Source: Chryseobacterium sp. Bi04
Lineage (GTDB): Bacteria; Bacteroidota; Bacteroidia; Flavobacteriales; Weeksellaceae
Direction: 5' to 3'
NCBI RefSeq assembly: GCF_918698085.1
Contig: NZ_CAKKLP010000005.1
Coordinates: 62,001-126,000, forward strand
DNA length: 64,000 nt
In this document: one piece after another, positions 42,466 to 53,367 of the stretch
Layout: the number at the start of each line of letters is the position of its first letter
How positions within the stretch are numbered: position 1 is the first letter of the stretch
The notes under the pieces: generated by a model
Databases searched by the model: none
What the model was told of the DNA's origin: nothing
The model's input: the letters and a program-made list of their open reading frames with translations, nothing else
Made by a program: the position numbers and the translations under genes

Positions 42466-43590
42466 CTATACGATGGTGGACTTTCCGATTTTTACATTTT
42501 CAAAATTGTAATAAGATTTTTCGGAATATTTTATATGATCTGCAATAAAGCTTCCTACTTCACTTGTGGAATAATACTGTTTGGTATTAAGATCGATGGT
42601 AACATACTTATTTTCAATAGCATGCTCTACAGATTGCCTCAGTTTATCTGCAGCCGTCTGTAAATTAAGGTGATCCAACATCATGGCAACGCTAAGAATA
42701 GAAGCAATAGGATTGGCAATACCCTTACCTTTTGCCTGCGGATAAGAACCGTGGATAGGTTCGAACAATGCATTTTTCTCACCAATGGAAGCTGACGGAA
42801 GCAATCCGATAGATCCTCCGATCACACTGGCTTCATCAGAAATAATATCCCCGAACATATTTTCAGTTACAATAACATCAAACTGTTTAGGGTTAAGAAT
42901 CAGCTGCATTGCTGCATTATCTACAAACATATAATCCAGCTGCACGTCCGGATATTCTGAAGCAATCTCCTGACAGATCTTCCTCCATAATCTTGATGTA
43001 TCCAATACATTGGCTTTGTCAATAAGCGTCAGTTTTTTATTTCTCTTCTGAGCTTCCTGAAACGCCATATGGGCAATAGGAAGAATATCTTCACGGCTAT
43101 ATTTGCATACGTCATAGGCATACGCTCCTTCAGGATCTGTAAACTTTTCACCAAAATAGATTCCGCTTACCAATTCTCTGAAGATCTGAATATCTGCCCC
43201 TTCAATGATTTCTCTTTTAAGCGGGCTTTTGTCAATCAGTGAAGAATAGGTTTTCAAAGGCCTGATATTGGCAAATAAACCCAGCTCCTTACGAAGTTTT
43301 AGAAGCCCCTGTTCAGGTCTTACTTTTGCTTCAGGATTATTATCGAAAACAGGATCACCTATCGCTCCAAAAAGAACGGCATCAGAATTTTTGCAGATCT
43401 TCAACGTTTCTTCGGGTAAAGGGTCTCCGGTCTTAAAAATAGCTTCAGCACCAATCAATCCGTGTTCGAACTGAAATTCATACTGAAAGACTTCAGCTAT
43501 GACATCCAGTATTTTTATACTTTCTTTGATGATCTCAGGTCCTATTCCGTCTCCGGGAAGAACCGCAATTTTAAAATACTTGTCGCTCAT
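42466..43590 (-). CDS. leuB: 3-isopropylmalate dehydrogenase
   Basis: A 374-residue NAD-dependent dehydrogenase of leucine synthesis. Visible motifs are [10 protein letters not shown], the substrate-arginine region [15 protein letters not shown] with [10 protein letters not shown], and the metal/NAD region [24 protein letters not shown] followed by [19 protein letters not shown]. It overlaps leuD by 20 bp and is the last gene of the leuA-C-D-B run. Confidence 0.95.
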   Translation of the reverse strand: MSDKYFKIAVLPGDGIGPEIIKESIKILDVIAEVFQYEFQFEHGLIGAEAIFKTGDPLPEETLKICKNSDAVLFGAIGDPVFDNNPEAKVRPEQGLLKLRKELGLFANIRPLKTYSSLIDKSPLKREIIEGADIQIFRELVSGIYFGEKFTDPEGAYAYDVCKYSREDILPIAHMAFQEAQKRNKKLTLIDKANVLDTSRLWRKICQEIASEYPDVQLDYMFVDNAAMQLILNPKQFDVIVTENMFGDIISDEASVIGGSIGLLPSASIGEKNALFEPIHGSYPQAKGKGIANPIASILSVAMMLDHLNLQTAADKLRQSVEHAIENKYVTIDLNTKQYYSTSEVGSFIADHIKYSEKSYYNFENVKIGKSTIV

Positions 43591-44179
43591 TTTTCTTTTG
43601 TGTTTTTAGTTCAAACTCTTGTATCACCTGTTTTCTGCTGATTAAAAAATCAATATCATCATAGCCGTTCAACAGGCATATTTTTTTGTAAGAATCAATC
43701 TCAAAAGTTTCGGTTGTATCTTTGAAACTGATGGACTGCAGTTCTACATCAATGGCAATTTCATTATTTGGATTTTCAGTGATTCCTTCTAAAATTTCTT
43801 TTAAAAAGTCTTCAGAAACTTTTACCGGAAGAAGTCCGTTATTTAAAGCATTTCCTTTAAAAATGTCGGCAAAATAACTAGAAACAATGACTTTAAAACC
43901 ATAGTCCGTTAAAGACCATGCTGCGTGTTCCCTGCTGCTTCCGCATCCGAAATTATTTCCTGCCACTAAAATTTCTCCTTCGAATTTTGGATTATTCAGT
44001 ACAAAATCAGGATTAGGTTCTCCTGAATGCATATTGTACCTCCAATCTCTGAACAGATTTTCACCAAAACCTTTTCTGTCTATACTTTTTAGGAATCTGG
44101 CCGGAATAATCTGATCGGTATCTATATTTTCTGCCGGCAATGGTACTGCGCGGGATTTTAAAACAACTAATTTTTGCAT
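43571..44179 (-). CDS. leuD: 3-isopropylmalate dehydratase small subunit
   Basis: A 202-residue subunit, with [15 protein letters not shown] and [13 protein letters not shown] as signatures. It completes the isomerase with LeuC. The end overlaps the leuB start by 20 bp and the gene lies 16 bp after leuC. Confidence 0.95.
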   Translation of the reverse strand: MQKLVVLKSRAVPLPAENIDTDQIIPARFLKSIDRKGFGENLFRDWRYNMHSGEPNPDFVLNNPKFEGEILVAGNNFGCGSSREHAAWSLTDYGFKVIVSSYFADIFKGNALNNGLLPVKVSEDFLKEILEGITENPNNEIAIDVELQSISFKDTTETFEIDSYKKICLLNGYDDIDFLISRKQVIQEFELKTQKKNERQVF

Positions 44180-44195
44180 GTACTTGTTAATCTGT

Positions 44196-45584
44196 TTAAT
44201 TTAAACTTTCAAAAGCAGTGATCCTGCCTTCTATGGCAGCTTTAGCTGCTGTAAGCGGGCTTGCAAGAATGGTTCTGGAACCTTGTCCCTGCCTGCCTTC
44301 AAAGTTTCTGTTTGAAGTGGATACACAATATTCTCCTTCCGGGATCTTATCATCATTCATGGCCAGACAAGCTGAACATCCGGGTTGACGAATCTGAAAT
44401 CCGGCCTCATTGAAAATTTTATCCAATCCTTCTTCATAGATCTGTTTTACCACCTGCTGAGAACCCGGAACAATTAATGCCTGTACTGTTTCAGATTTGC
44501 TTTTTCCTTTGATATATTGAGCTGCAGAACGGAAATCCTCTATCCTTGCATTGGTACAGCTTCCGATGAATACATAACTGACCTTAATATGGGAAGGAGC
44601 CTGCCCTGCCTTTAATCCCATATAGCGTAACGCTTTTTCTTCCGACTCATTCTGAGGAACAGGAATAAGCTCACGGATTGAGATCCCCATTCCGGGATTC
44701 GTTCCATACGTGATCATTGGATAGATTTCTGAAGCTTCAAATGTCAGTTCTTTATCAAAAACAGCTTCTTCATCTGTTTTTAAACCTCTCCAATACGCTA
44801 CTTTTTCTTGCCATTCTTCACCTTCCGGAGCAAAAACCTTTCCCTTTATATACTCAAAGGTAGTTTCATCAGGGGCAATCATTCCTCCTCTGGCCCCCAT
44901 TTCAATGCTCATATTGCAAACAGTCATTCTTCCCTCCATAGACATTTCTTCAAATACGTTTCCGGCATATTCACAGAAATATCCTGTTCCCCCATCTGTT
45001 CCTATTTTTGAAATAATATAAAGAATCACATCTTTAGGCTGAACATTTTCATTCAATCTGCCGTTTACGGTAATTCTCATCGATTTGGGCTTGTTAAGCA
45101 GCAGACATTGGCTTGCAAAAACCTGGGCAACCTGGCTTGTTCCTATTCCAAAAGCAATAGCGCCAAAAGCACCATGCGTGGAAGTATGGCTGTCTCCGCA
45201 AACAATACTCATCCCCGGCTGGGTAATTCCCAATTCGGGGGCAATGATGTGAACAATTCCCTGGTATTCATGTCCAAGACCGAACAGTTTTATATTATTT
45301 TTCTCGCAATTTTCGGTAAGCTGCTGAACCTGGTTTCTGGACAATTCATCCCGTATCGGCTCTTCCTGATGAAGAGTGGGTACGTTGTGGTCCGCGGTTG
45401 CTACAATCTGTTCCGGTCGGAAAACTTCAAGATTTCTGGATTCCAGTTCTGCAAAAGCCTGAGGGCTGGTTACTTCATGAATAAGGTGTTTGTCAATATA
45501 AATAATCTGAGGTCCGTTCGGAATGGTTTCCACCACGTGGGCATCCCAAACTTTATCAAAAAGTGTCTTTTTATCGTTCTTCAT
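44196..45584 (-). CDS. leuC: 3-isopropylmalate dehydratase large subunit
   Basis: A 462-residue aconitase-superfamily subunit. The [4Fe-4S] ligands are in [17 protein letters not shown] and the GCSACLAMN motif. [20 protein letters not shown] is the substrate-binding signature. It isomerises 2- to 3-isopropylmalate. The gene lies 29 bp after leuA in the operon. Confidence 0.95.
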   Translation of the reverse strand: MKNDKKTLFDKVWDAHVVETIPNGPQIIYIDKHLIHEVTSPQAFAELESRNLEVFRPEQIVATADHNVPTLHQEEPIRDELSRNQVQQLTENCEKNNIKLFGLGHEYQGIVHIIAPELGITQPGMSIVCGDSHTSTHGAFGAIAFGIGTSQVAQVFASQCLLLNKPKSMRITVNGRLNENVQPKDVILYIISKIGTDGGTGYFCEYAGNVFEEMSMEGRMTVCNMSIEMGARGGMIAPDETTFEYIKGKVFAPEGEEWQEKVAYWRGLKTDEEAVFDKELTFEASEIYPMITYGTNPGMGISIRELIPVPQNESEEKALRYMGLKAGQAPSHIKVSYVFIGSCTNARIEDFRSAAQYIKGKSKSETVQALIVPGSQQVVKQIYEEGLDKIFNEAGFQIRQPGCSACLAMNDDKIPEGEYCVSTSNRNFEGRQGQGSRTILASPLTAAKAAIEGRITAFESLN

Positions 45585-45613
45585 TTTTATTTTATCTTGA
45601 TTTTAAATCAATC

Positions 45614-46777
45614 CTATCCTATTTTTCGGTTGAAAGTCTCTATAATCCGGCTTAAATCGTCATTACCAATCTCTTTTTTAAGATCTGCCACTTTTAAAAA
45701 CTCCTGATACAGATAATCGAGTTCATTTTTAGTGACATCAAAGCCAATATGCTTAAAACGGTAAGCCAATGCCGAACGTCCGCTTCTTGCTGTAAGAATA
45801 ATAGAAGATGTACTCACTCCTACTTCCTCAGGATCAATGATTTCGTAAGTTTCTCTGTTTTTGATCACGCCGTCCTGGTGAATTCCTGAGCTGTGGGCAA
45901 ATGCATTAGCTCCCACAATGGCTTTATTGGGCTGTACAGACATGCCCATAAGGTCCGAAACCATCAGGCTCATCTCATTCAGCATTCTGGAGTTGACATC
46001 GGTATGAAGATTAAGATCTTTATGCTGTTTTAAAATCATCACCACTTCTTCCAAAGCCGTATTTCCTGCTCTTTCTCCCAATCCGTTGATTGTACATTCT
46101 ATCTGACGTGCTCCGTTCATTACTCCTGCAATAGAATTAGCGGTTGCCAATCCTAAGTCATTGTGACAATGGCATGACAATACTGCCTTTTCGATTCCTT
46201 TTACATTTTCACGCAAATATTTTATTTTCTGACCATATTCTTCAGGCAGACAATACCCTGTTGTATCAGGAATATTTAAAACTGTAGCCCCGGCCTTAAT
46301 CACTGCTTCACATACCTGCGCCAGATATTCGTTATCAGTTCTCCCGGCGTCTTCTGCATAAAATTCAACATCTTCCACATAAGTTTTAGCATATCTTACC
46401 GCTTCAGCAGCACGTTCCAGAATATCATCTTTTGTGGAGTTGAATTTATATCTGATGTGAGATTCGGAAGTTCCGATTCCCGTATGGATTCTCGGTCTTT
46501 TAGCAAATTTCAGTGCTTCAGCTGCCACCTCAATGTCTTTTTTATTGGCTCTAGTGAGTCCACATACTTTAGCATTTTTTACGAGTTTTGAAATTTCTGA
46601 AACAGATTCAAAATCTCCGGGACTGGAAATTGGAAACCCCGCTTCAATGATATCAATCCCTAGCTTATCAAGCCTTTCAGCAATAATCAGTTTCTGTTCC
46701 GTATTCAGTTTACACCCCGGAACCTGCTCTCCATCTCTCAGTGTGGTATCAAAAATTTCAATTTTTTCGGAATTCAT
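45614..46777 (-). CDS. leuA: 2-isopropylmalate synthase, short form lacking the leucine-regulatory domain
   Basis: A 387-residue HMGL-like TIM-barrel enzyme. The N-terminal [16 protein letters not shown] and the metal site [15 protein letters not shown] are intact, with [16 protein letters not shown]. It ends about 130 residues before the full-length enzyme would, lacking the C-terminal allosteric domain that binds leucine. It is close in length to homocitrate synthases, but the leuCDB context argues for leucine synthesis. A minus-strand -7 element TAGTTTTG lies at 46806-46813. Confidence 0.92.
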   Translation of the reverse strand: MNSEKIEIFDTTLRDGEQVPGCKLNTEQKLIIAERLDKLGIDIIEAGFPISSPGDFESVSEISKLVKNAKVCGLTRANKKDIEVAAEALKFAKRPRIHTGIGTSESHIRYKFNSTKDDILERAAEAVRYAKTYVEDVEFYAEDAGRTDNEYLAQVCEAVIKAGATVLNIPDTTGYCLPEEYGQKIKYLRENVKGIEKAVLSCHCHNDLGLATANSIAGVMNGARQIECTINGLGERAGNTALEEVVMILKQHKDLNLHTDVNSRMLNEMSLMVSDLMGMSVQPNKAIVGANAFAHSSGIHQDGVIKNRETYEIIDPEEVGVSTSSIILTARSGRSALAYRFKHIGFDVTKNELDYLYQEFLKVADLKKEIGNDDLSRIIETFNRKIG

Positions 46778-46805
46778 AAATGAAGTTTTTTACTTAATTT
46801 TGGTT

Positions 46806-46813
46806 CAAAACTA
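46806..46813 (-). promoter_or_regulatory. -7 element of the leu operon
   Basis: The minus strand reads TAGTTTTG, fitting TAnnTTTG, with a leader of about 20 nt to the leuA ATG. No attenuator-like leader peptide fits in this space. Confidence 0.4.
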
Positions 46814-46925
46814 CAGCTTGAAATATTTTCAGACGTTTATATTTTGTAAAAACTACAATACTCAATAATGAAATAAACAAGTGTATGTATTTGATAATTA
46901 AAGTTTTAAATTATAAAAATTTACA

Positions 46926-48473
46926 ATGGCAGAATTGCAGAAAGATTTCTTGTTTGTCTTGGTAAAGTCATTGACCACCTCCGAAAAACGTCAGTTTAAG
47001 TTGTATGTCAACCGTCTCGGTATTAATGTAGATGCCAAATTTCTCCTTTTGTTTTCAGAAATGGATAAGATGAAAGAGTATGATGAAAGCATTATTATTG
47101 AGAAAAAAATTTCAACGAAACAGCAGCTTTCCAATCTTAAGGCTCACCTTTACAAACAGATCCTCGTGAGTCTCCGCATGAACCCCAGCCACCAGAACTA
47201 TAGAATTCAGCTCAGGGAACAGCTTGATTTTGCCAATATTCTCTATCAGAAAGGGCTTTATAAACAAGCCTTGAAAATACTGGACAAAACGAAGCAAACT
47301 GCCCTGGAACTGGATGAAAAAAGCATAGCTTCAGAAATCATAGACCTTGAAAAAGTGATTGAATCTCAATTTATTACAAGGAGTATTGAAGGACGTGCCG
47401 ACGAGCTCATCCGGCAGTCTCAGGAAATAAGCAGGCAGAATCGTTATACAACAAAATTATCCAATCTTTCACTGAAACTGTACAGTGAAATGCTTACTCA
47501 TGGCTATGTAAAAAATGATACGGACAGGAAGGAGGTTCTTGAATTTTTCAATTCCCAGATCAAAAACATTAGCCTTGAAAAACTGAATTTCACTGAAAAA
47601 CTCTGGTACTTTAAAGCGCATGTCTGGAAAAATCAGCTTTTACAGGATTATAAATACACCTTGAAGTATGCCTATCAATGGGTAGATTTATTTCATAAAA
47701 ACCCTGAAATGATCTATAGCCATCCAGTCTGGTATATTAAAGGAAATACGTATCTGCTTAAAATTCTGTTTCTCTATGGAAATATAGACATCCTGGAAGA
47801 ACATTTTAAAAGCTTTAACAGAATGGTCAATGCTGAAAACTTCGCCCAAAACGAAAATCTTCAGTCCCTTATTTTCCTGACTCACTATAATACGCTGATG
47901 AATATTCACTTTGTAAAGGGCGAGTTTTTCACCGGGACCAAACTTATTCCTGAGATTGAATTAAAAATGGATAAACTTAGAGAAAGAATTGATGAACATC
48001 ACTTTATGATTCTTTATCTTAAGATGGCAGCGATGTTTTTTGGAAGTAAAATGTTTAAAAAATCCATTGATTACGCTATGAGGGTAATAGAATCAAAAGG
48101 AAATGTGCAGGAAGATTTATTATTCCACACCCGGATTCTAATACTGATGGCCAAACATGAATCAGGAAATGATGAAGACTATGATGAATTTATTGCTTCT
48201 ACATCTAAATTTGCTAGAAAAATGAAGAAACCTGAAGTTTTCCATTTTGAAAGCATTGAATTTTTTAAAAATCTGAATAATCAGGTTTTAGATCAACAGC
48301 AAAAAGCTTTTAAAGCTTTTGATAAAAAACTGGAAGAGTTTTCTAACAACGAGTATTATAGAAGGTCATTATTTTACATTGATATTCACGGATGGATAAA
48401 ATCTAAAGTTCAGCATGTAGATGTCATTGAGATTATTAAGCAAAAAGTGAAATACAAAAGGAAAAACCAGTAG
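46926..48473 (+). CDS. Helical-repeat (TPR-like) protein, unknown function
   Basis: A 515-residue, almost wholly alpha-helical cytoplasmic protein, opening MAELQKDFLFVLVKSLTTSE and SEKRQFKLYV. Repeated helix pairs resembling tetratricopeptide repeats run throughout (ILYQKGLYKQALKILDKTK is one). No catalytic motif is seen. I know similar proteins only as conserved Bacteroidota hypotheticals. It diverges from leuA and is followed by a repeat zone. Confidence 0.75.
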   Translation: MAELQKDFLFVLVKSLTTSEKRQFKLYVNRLGINVDAKFLLLFSEMDKMKEYDESIIIEKKISTKQQLSNLKAHLYKQILVSLRMNPSHQNYRIQLREQLDFANILYQKGLYKQALKILDKTKQTALELDEKSIASEIIDLEKVIESQFITRSIEGRADELIRQSQEISRQNRYTTKLSNLSLKLYSEMLTHGYVKNDTDRKEVLEFFNSQIKNISLEKLNFTEKLWYFKAHVWKNQLLQDYKYTLKYAYQWVDLFHKNPEMIYSHPVWYIKGNTYLLKILFLYGNIDILEEHFKSFNRMVNAENFAQNENLQSLIFLTHYNTLMNIHFVKGEFFTGTKLIPEIELKMDKLRERIDEHHFMILYLKMAAMFFGSKMFKKSIDYAMRVIESKGNVQEDLLFHTRILILMAKHESGNDEDYDEFIASTSKFARKMKKPEVFHFESIEFFKNLNNQVLDQQQKAFKAFDKKLEEFSNNEYYRRSLFYIDIHGWIKSKVQHVDVIEIIKQKVKYKRKNQ

Positions 48474-48525
48474 AATAAATGGTATAGACAGCTTTATGAA
48501 GACAATCTTTGAGAGTTTGGATTCC

Positions 48526-48981
48526 AATCTGCGAAAAAATATAACCACAAAGTCACAAAAGATTTAGACACTTAAGATTCTGATTGTACTTACTTAAGTG
48601 AGCTAAGTGTTTAAAAAATATGCAGTCTTTAGAACGGCATATTTGTCATCACAGGAATCTGAGCATAGCTATTATTTACGTTTTGTAAAGCTAATTTTAA
48701 GTAGCTGGATTCCTGCGGAATGACAATTTTTGCAGGTATTATCTTATTCAATTAGAGTAACAGTACTTGTCATTCCGCAGGAATCCAGGCATAATAAAAA
48801 TCTGCTCAATCTGTGAAAGAAATATAACCACAAAGTCACAAAAGATTTAGACACTTAAGAGTTTTTTTAGTTAATATCAAACTGCTGAGAAGTACACATG
48901 AGTTTTATGAAAATCTTTGATTTTCTTCTAAAGTGAACTTACTTGTATTCAGTAATTTTTGTACTTACTTAAGTGGGCTAA
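48526..48981. repeat. Composite intergenic repeat zone
   Basis: Three nested repeats fill this gene-free stretch. A 52-53-bp direct repeat, starting AATCTG and containing ACCACAAAGTCACAAAAGAT, lies at 48526-48577 and 48808-48860. A perfect 22-bp inverted repeat pairs 48705-48726 with 48767-48788, with a degraded third copy near 48650-48670. A 21-bp direct repeat (GTACTTACTTAAGTGAGCTA-like) lies at 48586-48606 and 48961-48981. No ORF is present. These look like non-coding REP- or MITE-like elements. Confidence 0.75.
48705..48788. repeat. 22-bp perfect inverted repeat within the composite zone
   Basis: CTGGATTCCTGCGGAATGAC and two further bases (48705-48726) are exactly inverted at 48767-48788, with a 40-bp spacer. 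The unit resembles palindromic repeats widely scattered in some bacterial genomes. Confidence 0.8.
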
Positions 48982-49007
48982 ATCCATGTTATTTAGTTAA
49001 AGCAGGA

Positions 49008-49982
49008 TTATTTATACATACTTTCTATAAAATGTAAAGCATTCTTATGGCTTATTTTTTCTACCAATCCGGCAGAGAATCTTTCTTCAATTTCTTTATT
49101 GATGGATGGATATACTGAAGCATTAGAATGTTCAGGAAAGAAAAATGGGTGGCGGGGTGTATCCGGATGATCTTTCCAATAGAAATAGTCTGCTCCATAA
49201 GCAATACTGTTTGCTCCGCCAAGATCAAGCCCATATTGAATGTGTTCATATAATCTTTCCGGCTGCTCCAGATCGACATAATCTTTGATAAAGTTAAGCC
49301 CAATAAGTCCTTTTCTTCTGATCACTTCTTTAGCCAGTTCATCGGGAAGATTTCTTTTATTCTCATAAATACTTCTGTAGTTGGAATGGCTTGCCAGGAT
49401 AGGAATGGAATAATTCTTCTGATCTATATAGGTAAAAATGTCATAAGCCAGCTGATCGCTTGTGTGGGCCAGATCTATTGCAATTTTTCTGTCAGCAATA
49501 TAGTCGATTAAAACTTTTCCATCTTCTTTTAGCCCTGCTTCTGCATTGTTTCCCCCTCCAAAACGGTTTTCTGAATGGTGAGTAATCCCTATATACAATA
49601 TTTTCTGTGTATTTTGGATTATATTTTCAAGCTTTTTAAACCCGGAATCCAGGCTTTCATTTTCATCACAGAAAGCGGATGCATTTTCAATGGAAGCAAT
49701 AACTCCTATCCGATCTTTATTTTCAGACGATTGATAATTGTTATTATTAAAAAGGAAAAAGTTCTCATTTTTAATGAGCTCCGAAAACAACTGACTCTGC
49801 TGTAATCCATAACCAGTACTGCCTGCTCCGGTTCCGGCATATATGGCCATCACCTGAAGTTTTACATTTCCCTGCTTCAGATAAGGCAGTGAACAGCCAA
49901 TTTCCTTATCATCAAGGCTCACATTTGAATTGAGCAGATAATACAACAGATCACAGTGCAGATCGATATTTATAGTATTCAT
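49008..49982 (-). CDS. Membrane dipeptidase (peptidase M19) family protein
   Basis: A 324-residue zinc-dependent dipeptidase. The family's N-terminal metal motif is IDLHCDLLYYL (H-x-D), with SIENASAFCDENE, YIGITHHSENRFGGG, IDLAHTSDQLAYD and ASHSNYRSIY downstream. No signal peptide, so it is probably cytoplasmic. It would hydrolyse dipeptides, possibly including D-residues. It lies alone between the repeat zone and the thrS promoter region. Confidence 0.92.
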   Translation of the reverse strand: MNTINIDLHCDLLYYLLNSNVSLDDKEIGCSLPYLKQGNVKLQVMAIYAGTGAGSTGYGLQQSQLFSELIKNENFFLFNNNNYQSSENKDRIGVIASIENASAFCDENESLDSGFKKLENIIQNTQKILYIGITHHSENRFGGGNNAEAGLKEDGKVLIDYIADRKIAIDLAHTSDQLAYDIFTYIDQKNYSIPILASHSNYRSIYENKRNLPDELAKEVIRRKGLIGLNFIKDYVDLEQPERLYEHIQYGLDLGGANSIAYGADYFYWKDHPDTPRHPFFFPEHSNASVYPSINKEIEERFSAGLVEKISHKNALHFIESMYK

Positions 49983-50364
49983 AGTAGAAATTTATATCTT
50001 GATTTTCATGTATTCATTGTGAGGACTAATACCCCATCCTTCTTTTTCTTATTTCCGGACCTTTAAAAATACTATTAATAATCACCAGGAAGTCATATTT
50101 TAAATGAGTTCGCAACATTTACATTATCTATTATGTTAATAGTTTAATTAAAAATATTTTTGCAGGCAAGAAAGCTCAATATACCGTTTACAGGCATGAA
50201 ACAGCAGAATTTCTCTCAAAGAACTGCTGAAAGTAAAACTAAGCCCATCCAAAACGGCTGAAATCTTTTATATTTTTATATTAATTATCAATCTAAATAG
50301 GTACTGATGTAGTATTTTATCTAAAAAATGCGTATTTTTGCATCTTAAAATTTCTTAGTAAACA
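49983..50364. other. Gap between the dipeptidase gene and thrS
   Basis: This 382-bp intergenic region separates divergent genes. It holds a thrS -7 element, TATTTTTG at 50333-50340 (fits TAnnTTTG). Otherwise it is AT-rich with no ORF, hairpin or repeat that I can support. Confidence 0.5.
50333..50340 (+). promoter_or_regulatory. -7 element of thrS
   Basis: TATTTTTG fits TAnnTTTG, 24 bases before the thrS ATG. No clear -33 element. Confidence 0.45.
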
Positions 50365-52284
50365 ATGATAAAAATTACACTTCCAGACAGTAGTGTCAAA
50401 GAATTCGAGGGAGCAGTTACTCCCCTAGATGTGGCAAAATCTATAAGCGAGGGATTGGCTAGAAATACCATTTCCGCAATTGTTAATGACAAACAAGTAG
50501 AAATAACCACACCTATAACCACGGATTCTACGATACAGCTATTGACCTGGAATGATGATCTTGGAAAGAAAGCTTTCTGGCATTCTTCTGCCCACCTTTT
50601 GGCGCAGGCTATCCTTGAGTTTTATCCTAATGCTAAGTTGACGATCGGTCCGGCTATTGAAAGCGGATTCTATTATGATGTAGATTTCGGAGATGAGAGC
50701 TTATCTGAAAAGGATTTTGAGAAGATTGAAAAGAAAGTTCTTGAAAATGCCAAGAAAGGTTCTACATTCTCTTTATACCCGGTTTCTAAAGATGAAGCTT
50801 TAAAAATCTATGCAGACAATCCTTATAAAGTAGAATTGATCTCTAATCTTAATGATGGAGAAATCACTTTTGTGACTCATGATAACTTTACGGATCTATG
50901 TCGTGGTGGGCACATTCCCAACACAGGAATTGTAAAAGCTGTTAAGATTTTAAATGCAGCCGGCGCATACTGGAGAGGAAATGAAAAGAACCCTCAGCTG
51001 ACAAGGGTATACGGAATTTCTTTCCCTAAACAGAAAGAACTTACTGAATATCTTGAAAGGTTAGAAGAAGCTAAAAGAAGAGATCACAGAAAATTAGGTA
51101 AAGAACTTGGAATTTTTGCATTTTCTGAAAAAGTAGGAGCCGGTCTTCCGTTATGGTTACCAAAAGGTACTGCTTTAAGAAGAAAATTAGAAAACTTCCT
51201 TAGTGATGCTCAGAAAAAAGGAGGTTATGAATTTGTAATGTCTCCACATATCGGGGCCAAAGAATTATATGTAACTTCGGGACACTGGGATAAATATGGC
51301 GCAGATAGCTTCCAGCCGATCAAAACGCCTAACGAAGGAGAAGAATTTTTATTAAAGCCTATGAACTGCCCGCACCACTGTGAGATTTATAAAACTTCAC
51401 AATGGAGCTATAGAGATCTTCCTAAAAGATATGCAGAATTCGGAACTGTTTACAGATATGAGCAAAGTGGAGAGCTTCACGGATTGACAAGAGTTCGTGG
51501 ATTTACTCAGGATGATGCTCACCTTTTCTGTACTCCGGATCAGCTTTCTGAAGAATTTGAAAAAGTAATTGATTTAACTCTTTATGTATTTAAATCTTTA
51601 GGATTTGAAGATTTTGTAACCCAGGTTTCATTAAGAGATCCTGAGAACAAAGAGAAATATATCGGTTCTGATGAGAACTGGGAAAAGGCAGAAAATGCCA
51701 TCATCAATGCTGCTCAGAAAAAAGGTCTGAAAACTGTTGTTGAATATGGTGAGGCAGCATTCTACGGTCCTAAACTTGACTTCATGGTTAAGGATGCTTT
51801 AGGAAGAAAATGGCAGCTGGGAACGATCCAGGTAGATTATAACTTGCCGGAAAGATTTGACCTTCACTACATTGGAAATGATAATGAAAAGCACAGACCG
51901 GTAATGATTCACAGAGCTCCTTTCGGTTCTATGGAACGTTTTATTGCGATTTTATTAGAAAATACTGCAGGAGACTTCCCGTTATGGTTAAGCCCTGATC
52001 AGTTTATTATTCTACCGATCAGTGAAAAATATGTAGATTATGCAAAAAAAGTTTCACAATTTTTGGAAAATCACGATATTAGCGGTCAGATTGACGACAG
52101 AAATGAGAAGACGGGTAAAAAGATCCGTGATGCTGAATTGAAAAAGATCCCATTCATGCTTGTTATAGGAGAGAATGAAGAAAATGAAGGTACAATTTCT
52201 GTAAGAAGACGTGGTGAAGGAGATCTTGGAGTAATGAAAATGGAAGATTTCGTTTCTTACTTCAAAAAAGAAGCCGCAATATAA
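50365..52284 (+). CDS. thrS: Threonine-tRNA ligase
   Basis: A 639-residue class II synthetase of standard length, charging tRNA-Thr with threonine. Domains in order: TGS (1-60), editing domain with zinc-like [10 protein letters not shown] (near 75) and [10 protein letters not shown], catalytic core with [10 protein letters not shown] and [32 protein letters not shown], then the anticodon-binding domain (from about 540). It is followed by infC, a conserved pair. Confidence 0.97.
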   Translation: MIKITLPDSSVKEFEGAVTPLDVAKSISEGLARNTISAIVNDKQVEITTPITTDSTIQLLTWNDDLGKKAFWHSSAHLLAQAILEFYPNAKLTIGPAIESGFYYDVDFGDESLSEKDFEKIEKKVLENAKKGSTFSLYPVSKDEALKIYADNPYKVELISNLNDGEITFVTHDNFTDLCRGGHIPNTGIVKAVKILNAAGAYWRGNEKNPQLTRVYGISFPKQKELTEYLERLEEAKRRDHRKLGKELGIFAFSEKVGAGLPLWLPKGTALRRKLENFLSDAQKKGGYEFVMSPHIGAKELYVTSGHWDKYGADSFQPIKTPNEGEEFLLKPMNCPHHCEIYKTSQWSYRDLPKRYAEFGTVYRYEQSGELHGLTRVRGFTQDDAHLFCTPDQLSEEFEKVIDLTLYVFKSLGFEDFVTQVSLRDPENKEKYIGSDENWEKAENAIINAAQKKGLKTVVEYGEAAFYGPKLDFMVKDALGRKWQLGTIQVDYNLPERFDLHYIGNDNEKHRPVMIHRAPFGSMERFIAILLENTAGDFPLWLSPDQFIILPISEKYVDYAKKVSQFLENHDISGQIDDRNEKTGKKIRDAELKKIPFMLVIGENEENEGTISVRRRGEGDLGVMKMEDFVSYFKKEAAI

Positions 52285-52389
52285 ATTTAAAATTAAAAGA
52301 TGGAAGGATTCAAAAATAAATGGGGTCTTTCAGTTTTTAAATATTTAAATCAATTAAATTAAGTAATTAACCAATAAAATTATAATACA

Positions 52390-52950
52390 ATAGCACAAAG
52401 ATTTAACAACAGGGGCCCACAAAGACGTCCTGTACAAGAGGACTTACACTTAATCAACGATAAAATTCGTGTGAGAGAGCTTCGTTTGGTGGGCGATAAC
52501 GTAGAGCCGGGAATTTATCCAATTGACAAAGCAAGACAAATTGCTGCGGAACAGGAATTGGATTTAGTAGTAATTTCTGATAAGGCTGAACCTTTCATTG
52601 CAAGAATATTAGAATACAAGAAGTTTCTATATGAGCAAAAGAAAAAACAAAAGGAACTAAAAGCTAAGCAAGTAAAAGTAGTTGTGAAAGAAATCCGTTT
52701 TGGACCACAGACGGATGATCACGATTATGAATTTAAGAAAAAGCATGCTGAAAAGTTTCTTGAAGAAGGTTCAAAATTGAAAACCTACGTATTTTTTAAA
52801 GGACGTTCGATTATCTTTAAGGATCAGGGAGAAATCTTACTTTTAAAACTTGCCCAGGAACTGGAGCATGTTGGTAAAGTAGATCAGTTACCTAAGCTTG
52901 AAGGAAAAAGGATGATTATGATGATGAGTCCTAAAAAACCAGCAAAATAA
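52390..52950 (+). CDS. infC: Translation initiation factor IF-3 with a probable AUA start
   Basis: The conserved IF-3 N-terminal domain ([16 protein letters not shown]) begins upstream of the first in-frame ATG/GTG, so that later start would truncate it. Between an in-frame TAA at 52375-52377 and the coding sequence the only near-cognate codon is ATA at 52390-52392. That gives 186 residues, a normal length. IF-3 itself rejects non-AUG starts, so rare-start infC genes are known to autoregulate. The C-terminal domain ([17 protein letters not shown]) is intact. The gene is followed by a terminator, not rpmI-rplT. Confidence 0.88.
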   Translation: MAQRFNNRGPQRRPVQEDLHLINDKIRVRELRLVGDNVEPGIYPIDKARQIAAEQELDLVVISDKAEPFIARILEYKKFLYEQKKKQKELKAKQVKVVVKEIRFGPQTDDHDYEFKKKHAEKFLEEGSKLKTYVFFKGRSIIFKDQGEILLLKLAQELEHVGKVDQLPKLEGKRMIMMMSPKKPAK

Positions 52951-52971
52951 TTAAGTCATTTATCTTAATAT

Positions 52972-53001
52972 AAAAACCTCAAATTACTTTGAGGTTTTTT
53001 T
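52972..53001 (+). terminator. Terminator of infC
   Basis: AAAAACCTCAAA (52972-52983) pairs perfectly with TTTGAGGTTTTT (52988-52999) and ends in a T run. It closes the thrS-infC unit immediately after infC. Confidence 0.88.
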
Positions 53002-53214
53002 TATAGTAAAGTTTTCAGGGAAAAGTTTTATGAGATATAGAAAAAGGCAGCTGATCGGGATCAATCGTCAAAGTTGGGAAAGCTCATGCAATTTAAATTT
53101 CACGGTATTTGATGCTGTATTTTTTAAGGATTCAAAGGTAAAAATCAATCCCATTGATTCTTTGTTAGCATATGCATAACTGTATAGCTTTCTTACGAAT
53201 AAAATGATCCTATA
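53002..53214. other. Intergenic stretch after infC
   Basis: About 210 bp with no recognisable gene, hairpin or repeat. Together with the short ORF at 53215-53367 it fills the space where rpmI and rplT would be expected in many bacteria. Confidence 0.4.
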
Positions 53215-53367
53215 TTATTTTGTGTTTTTATACAAGTAAATCATTTTAAAGGTAAGTTTTTGAATCACTAAAGATTCTCCCCCAACTTTTAAGACTGATC
53301 CGTTGATCCACTGCTCATCTTCAAAATAAATTGATGGTTTATTATCCTTCAAAATCGCCACAGTCAT
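53215..53367 (-). pseudogene. Short ORF or gene tail overlapping the lipoprotein 3' end
   Basis: A 50-codon minus-strand frame begins at an ATG inside the end of the lipoprotein gene and ends at 53215-53217. It reads like real protein (PSIYFEDEQWINGSVLKVGG, then ESLVIQKLTFKMIYLYKNTK). It may be the remaining C-terminus of a lipocalin- or NlpE-like lipoprotein, or a frameshifted extension of the neighbouring gene. It is too short to identify. Confidence 0.35.

Noticed and set aside
48474..49007. CRISPR-like array in the repeat zone
   Set aside because: The repeats are few, of different kinds and unevenly spaced, and no cas genes are present.
52471..52950. GTG start for infC giving 159 residues
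   Set aside because: It would delete conserved residues of the IF-3 N-terminal domain that are encoded in frame upstream.
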